Source of the DNA: JAISFI01 sp031553775
Lineage (GTDB): Bacteria; Bacteroidota; Bacteroidia; Bacteroidales; Azobacteroidaceae
Assembly: GCA_031553775.1 (NCBI GenBank)
Contig: JAVBLA010000048.1
Span: 1 to 64,000, forward strand
Direction: 5' to 3'
DNA length: 64,000 nucleotides
The translations under genes and the position numbers were made by a program. Shown here piece by piece: positions 59,716 through 64,000 of the stretch. Numbering within the stretch: the stretch's first letter is position 1; every line of letters begins with the position of its first letter. The notes below the pieces were generated by a model, which saw nothing but the letters and a program-made list of their open reading frames with translations, ran no database searches and had not been told where the DNA came from.

Positions 59716-61380
59716 TTATGGGATAAGGTCGGAATATGGTTTTCCGCGCACATTTCTTTCTTTTGGTTTAAAATCCGTAGAGAAAATACTTTTAGCCGGG
59801 TCGTAGCTTTTATATTGTAATCCGGATAATTGCGAGATGCTGTATATAAGATCTTCTGTTGAGTACGGGCGATCAGTATCAACCGATAGTTTTACATTTT
59901 CTTTATAAGCCTCCGATCTCCATAGGATAAAGGGTATTTCGCACATATATCTGGATATATTACCCGAAGTGTGTCCACTAAACCGTCTGAATTCAAACAT
60001 TTCTTCTGAATGATCGGAAAAATATAATACATAGGAAAAGTCTTCTTTTTTCTTAACAATATCAATAATGGATGAAACCACAAAATCATTATACAGAACA
60101 CTATTGTCGTATTCGTTAATGGTTTCTTTTTGATTGTTGTTTAATTTTTTCAAAGAAGTAACAAACGGGTATGAATTGTCGAATTTACTGAAAGATTCCG
60201 GATATCTGTCTTTATATCGGGAATGAGAACCTATCAGGTGTATGAAAATTGTTTTGTACTTTCGGGTAGTGTCGGAAAGAGTGGATCTTAAAACATCGAG
60301 AATGACTTCTTCATGGCCGGTTTCTCTTCTTTTTGATATATCGATCAGGGTATCTGACTTTTGGCTTAGCACGCTCACCTGGGTCTCAGATTTACCGATC
60401 ATACCCTGAGATTCGATCCAATAGGTATAAAATCCGGCAGAACGGGATATTTCGATTATAGATGGTTGAGTAAAATAAGGATCTAAGTTCATATTATCGG
60501 CAAATGTCAGAAGCGTTTTCATACAACCTTCGGTTTGTGTGTCGGGAGAGATTACATCTTTGTAGATTAACAACTCATTGCTGATGGAATCTAATCTGGG
60601 AGTGGTTTCTCTGGGATATCCGTATAACGAAATATGGTGTTTGGATAGAGATTCTCCGATTATAATCACTGCGGTTGCCTGGGATGTACAGGTGTGAAAA
60701 TTCGTTTCTACCGGAAACTGGTCGATATTTTTTCTTTTTTCCGAATATGAAATAAAAGTGTAAAGATCGGTTTCATACAGGTAAAACATATAATAAAAGC
60801 AGTTAAAGTAAGTCGTGTATTGTATTCTGGAAGGTTGCAGGATGCACAAAAAAGAAAAAAATAAGATAAAAGAGGCAGTTATTCCATAGATATTTACGAA
60901 TATTTTGCGGGAAAATATTTTTATATCCATTCCCATTTTTCCTATGTCCAAACGGTTTTTCCGGATACGAAGCAGATAGAAAAATCCGATGAAAAGATAT
61001 AAAGCAAGAATGAAAATGGTTTTCCAATCGATAAACTGCTGAATAAACTCACCGGCTTCGGTCGGATTTGTTGAAAAAACCGGATTCAGATCTGTTTTTT
61101 CCAGGTAAGTCGAGCCTGCAATCGTATAAGAAAGAATGATCATAGCGGGTATGAGGGCAATACTCCATATGATCCAAAGGAATGCAATTCTTTTTTTATT
61201 ATCTAATACCAGCGCAATAAGAAACAGTAAACAGGTCCAGACCAAGGTATACATAAGATGTCTGTTGCAGAGATTGGATTCATTGGCTACAAACCAAGCA
61301 ATCAGTGGGATGCATCCGATGGTATATAATAGAAAAAAGAAATCACCCGACCTTTTACGGATGGCATGCTTGATTTGCAT
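59716..61380 (-). CDS. EptA-like phosphoethanolamine transferase
   Basis: A 554-residue inner-membrane enzyme: five N-terminal membrane helices (to about 195) and a periplasmic alkaline-phosphatase-fold domain with I-I-G-E-S-L-S metal site, the D-T-Q-T-E-G-C segment (Thr283 likely nucleophile) and F-S-D-H-S-E-E metal site. The family transfers phosphoethanolamine to lipid A or other acceptors and can alter cationic peptide resistance; the acceptor here is unknown. The ATG at 61380 overlaps the topB stop (TGATG), so it is preferred to the start at 61401. Confidence 0.85.
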   Translation of the reverse strand: MQIKHAIRKRSGDFFFLLYTIGCIPLIAWFVANESNLCNRHLMYTLVWTCLLFLIALVLDNKKRIAFLWIIWSIALIPAMIILSYTIAGSTYLEKTDLNPVFSTNPTEAGEFIQQFIDWKTIFILALYLFIGFFYLLRIRKNRLDIGKMGMDIKIFSRKIFVNIYGITASFILFFSFLCILQPSRIQYTTYFNCFYYMFYLYETDLYTFISYSEKRKNIDQFPVETNFHTCTSQATAVIIIGESLSKHHISLYGYPRETTPRLDSISNELLIYKDVISPDTQTEGCMKTLLTFADNMNLDPYFTQPSIIEISRSAGFYTYWIESQGMIGKSETQVSVLSQKSDTLIDISKRRETGHEEVILDVLRSTLSDTTRKYKTIFIHLIGSHSRYKDRYPESFSKFDNSYPFVTSLKKLNNNQKETINEYDNSVLYNDFVVSSIIDIVKKKEDFSYVLYFSDHSEEMFEFRRFSGHTSGNISRYMCEIPFILWRSEAYKENVKLSVDTDRPYSTEDLIYSISQLSGLQYKSYDPAKSIFSTDFKPKERNVRGKPYSDLIP

Positions 61381-63170
61381 CAGTTCTGAGAATTGCGCCA
61401 TATTTTCTTTTCTTCTGTTACAATATCCTGTAACATTGTTTTTAATTCATCTATGAAGACTCTGGCATCGTATTCTCCCTTTTCAATTTGCCGGAGCTTT
61501 TTCTCCCACATACCTGTCAGTTCTGCGGATTTCAATAAGGCATTTTGTATGGTCTGAATTAATTCTATGCCGGTAGGAGTGGCATGCAGGTTTTTCTTTT
61601 CCTTTTGGATATAATTTCTTTTGAACAAGGTTTCTATAATGGCTGCACGGGTTGAGGGCCGCCCGATTCCGTTTTCTTTTAGCGCATCGCGTAATTCTTC
61701 ATTCTCTACCAGTTTGCCAGCTGTTTCCATGGCTCTCAGCAGCGTAGCTTCTGTGTAATATTTGGGAGGTTGTGTCCATTTTTCTGCTAAAGCCGGTACA
61801 TGCGGACCACTTTCCCCTTCCTGAAAATCGGGAAGAATATTTTCTTCTTCGTTGTTTTTCTCGCCTTCGGATTCCATTTCTTTTTCTCTGGCGAAAACCA
61901 CTCTCCATCCAGGTTCAAGGATTTGTTTTCCGGTAGTTTTGAATGCAGTTTCAGCTGTTTCTCCTAATACTGTTGTGGTTGAAAATTTACAGTTAGGATA
62001 AAAAGCGGCGATAAACCGGAGAGCAATCAGGTTGTATATTTTTTTTTCGTCGGGAGTCATATTAACAGCTACCACGCCGGTAGGAATAATGGCATGGTGG
62101 TCGGTTACTTTGGCATTATCGAAAACTTTTTTTGTTTTAGGAATCTTTGCCTGCAGTAAGATGGCTGTGACACTTTCATATTCTTTCAAGCCCCGGAGAA
62201 TGGGTGGCACTTTCGGATACATGTCTTCACTCAGGAATGTGGTGTCTACACGAGGGTAGGTGACTAGTTTTTTTTCGTATAAAGACTGGATTATTTTTAA
62301 CGTATCATCTGCTGAAAATGCAAATTTCCGGTTGCATTCTACCTGTAATGAGGTGAGGTCGAATAGTCGTGGAGGGGCTTCTTCTCCTTTTTTAGTAGTA
62401 ATACCGGTGATGGTAAACGGGGCATCTGATATCTGCTGTAAAATTTGTTTTCCCTCCTCTTCAGTGGCAAACTTTCCTTTGGAAACTGAAAATGTGGTAT
62501 CCCGGTATACTGTTTTTAATTCCCAATAGGGTTCCGGCTTGAAATTGTCGATTTCTAATTGCCGGTTCACGATCAGTGCCAGTGTGGGGGTCTGCACTCT
62601 ACCGATGGATAATACCTGTTTATTTTGTCCGTATTTGACTGTGTATAGGCGGGTGGCGTTCATCCCCAGCAACCAGTCACCGATGGCTCTGGAAAGTCCG
62701 GCTTCATAAAGTTTGTCGTATTTTTCCTGCACCTGCAACTGTTTAAATCCTTCCCGGATGGCTTCTTCCGTGAGCGAGGAAATCCATAACCGGTAGACCG
62801 GGCATTTACAACCGGCTTTCTGCATAACCCACCGTTGGATCAGTTCTCCTTCCTGGCCGGCATCGCCACAGTTGATGACTACTTCTGCCTTTTCCAGTAA
62901 GGTTTCGATCACCTTGAATTGTTTTTCGATCCCTTCATTTTCAATCAGTTTGATTCCAAAGCGGGGAGGAATCATCGGCAGGTCGGGAATCGACCATCTT
63001 CTCCATTGAGGATAATATTCGTGAGGTTCCTTGAGTGTACACAGGTGTCCGAAGGTCCAGGTAACCTGGTACCCGTTTCCTTCCAGGTATCCGTTCTTTT
63101 TCTGGCGTGCTCCCAGAATACCGGCAATCTCCCTGGCCACACTCGGTTTTTCAGCAATGCAAACTTTCAT
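61380..63170 (-). CDS. topB: DNA topoisomerase III
   Basis: Type IA topoisomerase decatenating DNA. The 596-residue protein has the Toprim domain with A-E-K-P-S-V-A-R-E (start) and D-A-G-Q-E-G-E, and the active-site V-T-Y-P-R (Tyr305). It lacks the C-terminal zinc fingers of longer homologues. The stop codon overlaps the eptA-like start, so the two genes are coupled. Chromosomal context is ordinary; no plasmid or conjugation genes are adjacent. Confidence 0.92.
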   Translation of the reverse strand: MKVCIAEKPSVAREIAGILGARQKKNGYLEGNGYQVTWTFGHLCTLKEPHEYYPQWRRWSIPDLPMIPPRFGIKLIENEGIEKQFKVIETLLEKAEVVINCGDAGQEGELIQRWVMQKAGCKCPVYRLWISSLTEEAIREGFKQLQVQEKYDKLYEAGLSRAIGDWLLGMNATRLYTVKYGQNKQVLSIGRVQTPTLALIVNRQLEIDNFKPEPYWELKTVYRDTTFSVSKGKFATEEEGKQILQQISDAPFTITGITTKKGEEAPPRLFDLTSLQVECNRKFAFSADDTLKIIQSLYEKKLVTYPRVDTTFLSEDMYPKVPPILRGLKEYESVTAILLQAKIPKTKKVFDNAKVTDHHAIIPTGVVAVNMTPDEKKIYNLIALRFIAAFYPNCKFSTTTVLGETAETAFKTTGKQILEPGWRVVFAREKEMESEGEKNNEEENILPDFQEGESGPHVPALAEKWTQPPKYYTEATLLRAMETAGKLVENEELRDALKENGIGRPSTRAAIIETLFKRNYIQKEKKNLHATPTGIELIQTIQNALLKSAELTGMWEKKLRQIEKGEYDARVFIDELKTMLQDIVTEEKKIWRNSQN

Positions 63171-63182
63171 GTATAGAATAGC

Positions 63183-63217
63183 AAAAGGAGCTGTACTATG
63201 GCGGAACAGCTCCTTTT
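63183..63217 (-). terminator. Terminator of the TPR gene
   Basis: A perfect 12-bp stem AAAAGGAGCTGT (63183-63194) with ACAGCTCCTTTT (63206-63217). It lies between the TPR stop and the topB start, so topB expression may depend on readthrough. Confidence 0.7.
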
Positions 63218-63240
63218 ATGGCTTATTGTTGTTGTAGGAT

Positions 63241-64000
63241 TTATTTACTTTTTTTTAGGTCTTCCACTGCTTTTTTCAGATTCAAATCATCCGGATTAAT
63301 AGCTAGAACCTTTTCAAAACATTCGATCGCTTTAGCTTTATCGTTATTCAGGTAATAATAATTTCCTAAATACATATAGCATTCAGTAACATCCTTATTC
63401 CTTTTACCATCTTCATTTACGGCTAATAATTTTTGTAATGTTTCTTCGTACATGGGTTTAGCCAATCCGGTTTTAGGATCTTCTTCCATGACGGACATCG
63501 TTCTTGCCCTCCATTGGAAACCAAGGTAACTGTCTGCATTCTGCACAGTAACCTCTTTGAACATTTCGTCTGCTTTTGTCAGGTATTCTTTTTTCTTGAT
63601 GGTATCTCCCTGTACATCCATTTGCATACCTGCCTGGTAGAACGATCTTCCGAACATGTAATAATCCGAAGTTTTAGGTTCGGGAGTGGCATCCATGTAC
63701 TTTTGGAAATACTCAATACCTTTATCATATTGTTCTATTTTCTCATAGGCAGAAGCCATATCTTTGTATAGATCAATCTTGGTAGAATCTAATTCTATCG
63801 CTTTTTCCAAATAAGGGATCGCTTCAATATCCAATTTGTTTTTTTGTAAAAGTTTTCCGTAAGTCAGGTAGTCCTGTCCGATATATTCATCTTTTTCTTT
63901 CTTCGAGGCAAAGAAATTTTTGGCTTGTTCCAATGCTATTTCTTCATTGCCCAATTCAAAATTATTATAGAGTTGGATTCTTTTCATGATGAAATTATTG
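63241..64000 (-). CDS. TPR-repeat protein (cut by the window edge)
   Basis: The 5' end of this gene lies beyond the right edge: the frame stays open to 64000 and the first Met visible (63987) falls in the middle of a TPR-like helix pair. The 253 or so residues seen contain at least four TPR units (Y-L-E-K-A-I-E-L-D, G-I-E-Y-F-Q-K-Y-M, A-I-E-C-F-E-K-V-L-A-I-N-P). Such proteins assemble complexes; the partner is unknown. Confidence 0.82.
   Translation of the reverse strand, partial: NNFIMKRIQLYNNFELGNEEIALEQAKNFFASKKEKDEYIGQDYLTYGKLLQKNKLDIEAIPYLEKAIELDSTKIDLYKDMASAYEKIEQYDKGIEYFQKYMDATPEPKTSDYYMFGRSFYQAGMQMDVQGDTIKKKEYLTKADEMFKEVTVQNADSYLGFQWRARTMSVMEEDPKTGLAKPMYEETLQKLLAVNEDGKRNKDVTECYMYLGNYYYLNNDKAKAIECFEKVLAINPDDLNLKKAVEDLKKSK

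Noticed and set aside
61380..63170. topB as a sign of an integrated plasmid or conjugative element
   Set aside because: No tra, mob, integrase or plasmid genes are adjacent, and the gene is coupled to a chromosomal-type transferase.

Overview
The window (about 42% G+C by eye) comes from a member of the Bacteroidota, order Bacteroidales. The evidence is the recurring promoter form TTTG/TTG, 19-21 nt, TAnnTTTG; the near absence of Shine-Dalgarno sequences; lipoproteins with D/E-rich segments after the lipid Cys; PCMD, DUF3352, DUF3244-like, BspA-type LRR and type IX secretion C-terminal modules; a GluP-type galactose operon; and a pyrB-pyrI pair. The mix of a type IX sorting signal with gut-type surface proteins would suit an Odoribacter/Butyricimonas-like genus, but that is a guess. 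No rRNA, tRNA, CRISPR array or transposase gene was found. Most of the window is core chromosome.

Layout. 1-113 carries small REP-like palindromes. 268-2525 (-) is a coiled-coil protein, ZapA and RNase Y; 2725-2925 (-) is a small winged-helix protein; 3097-5419 (-) is hpt-adk-obgE. 5592-7112 (+) is the bifunctional NAD(P)HX repair enzyme. 7124-11893 (-) holds ogt, glyA, a beta-barrel protein, a flavin reductase and pyrI/pyrB. 12194-16551 (+) is a class A penicillin-binding protein and a sialate O-acetylesterase. A DUF3352/MORN protein (-) then faces pheT (+), followed by an ORF6N-domain gene, yebC, a metallo-beta-lactamase-fold protein and ppdK. 26402-28958 encodes surface lipoproteins and a barrel. 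gapA is preceded by a 25-codon lipoprotein ORF. 30400-35088 is a 1562-residue LRR-lipase-type IX-secreted protein. YgiQ, TrkH and TrkA follow.

39650-42674 is an accessory stretch of poorly known genes with a multi-branched inverted-repeat element. copA (with an unusual leader), an S9 peptidase and ispE come next, then a LytS/LytTR-type two-component pair and dnaB. A 205-bp MITE-like element and an acyltransferase precede the galM-gluP-galK operon (-). The window closes with topB-eptA (-) and a TPR protein cut by the right edge.

The most unusual content is non-coding. There are at least four families of interspersed palindromic repeats: REP-like units; 76-77 bp ATTGAAC-bounded hairpin units, one with a compensatory base change; heptad TTAAYTC elements; and a MITE with perfect 19-bp ends. 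There is also a 114-nt three-way-junction-like element, a possible cysteine-codon attenuator before copA, a duplicated terminator/promoter cassette, and a probable leaderless ygiQ mRNA. The standout protein is the LRR-lipase fusion.
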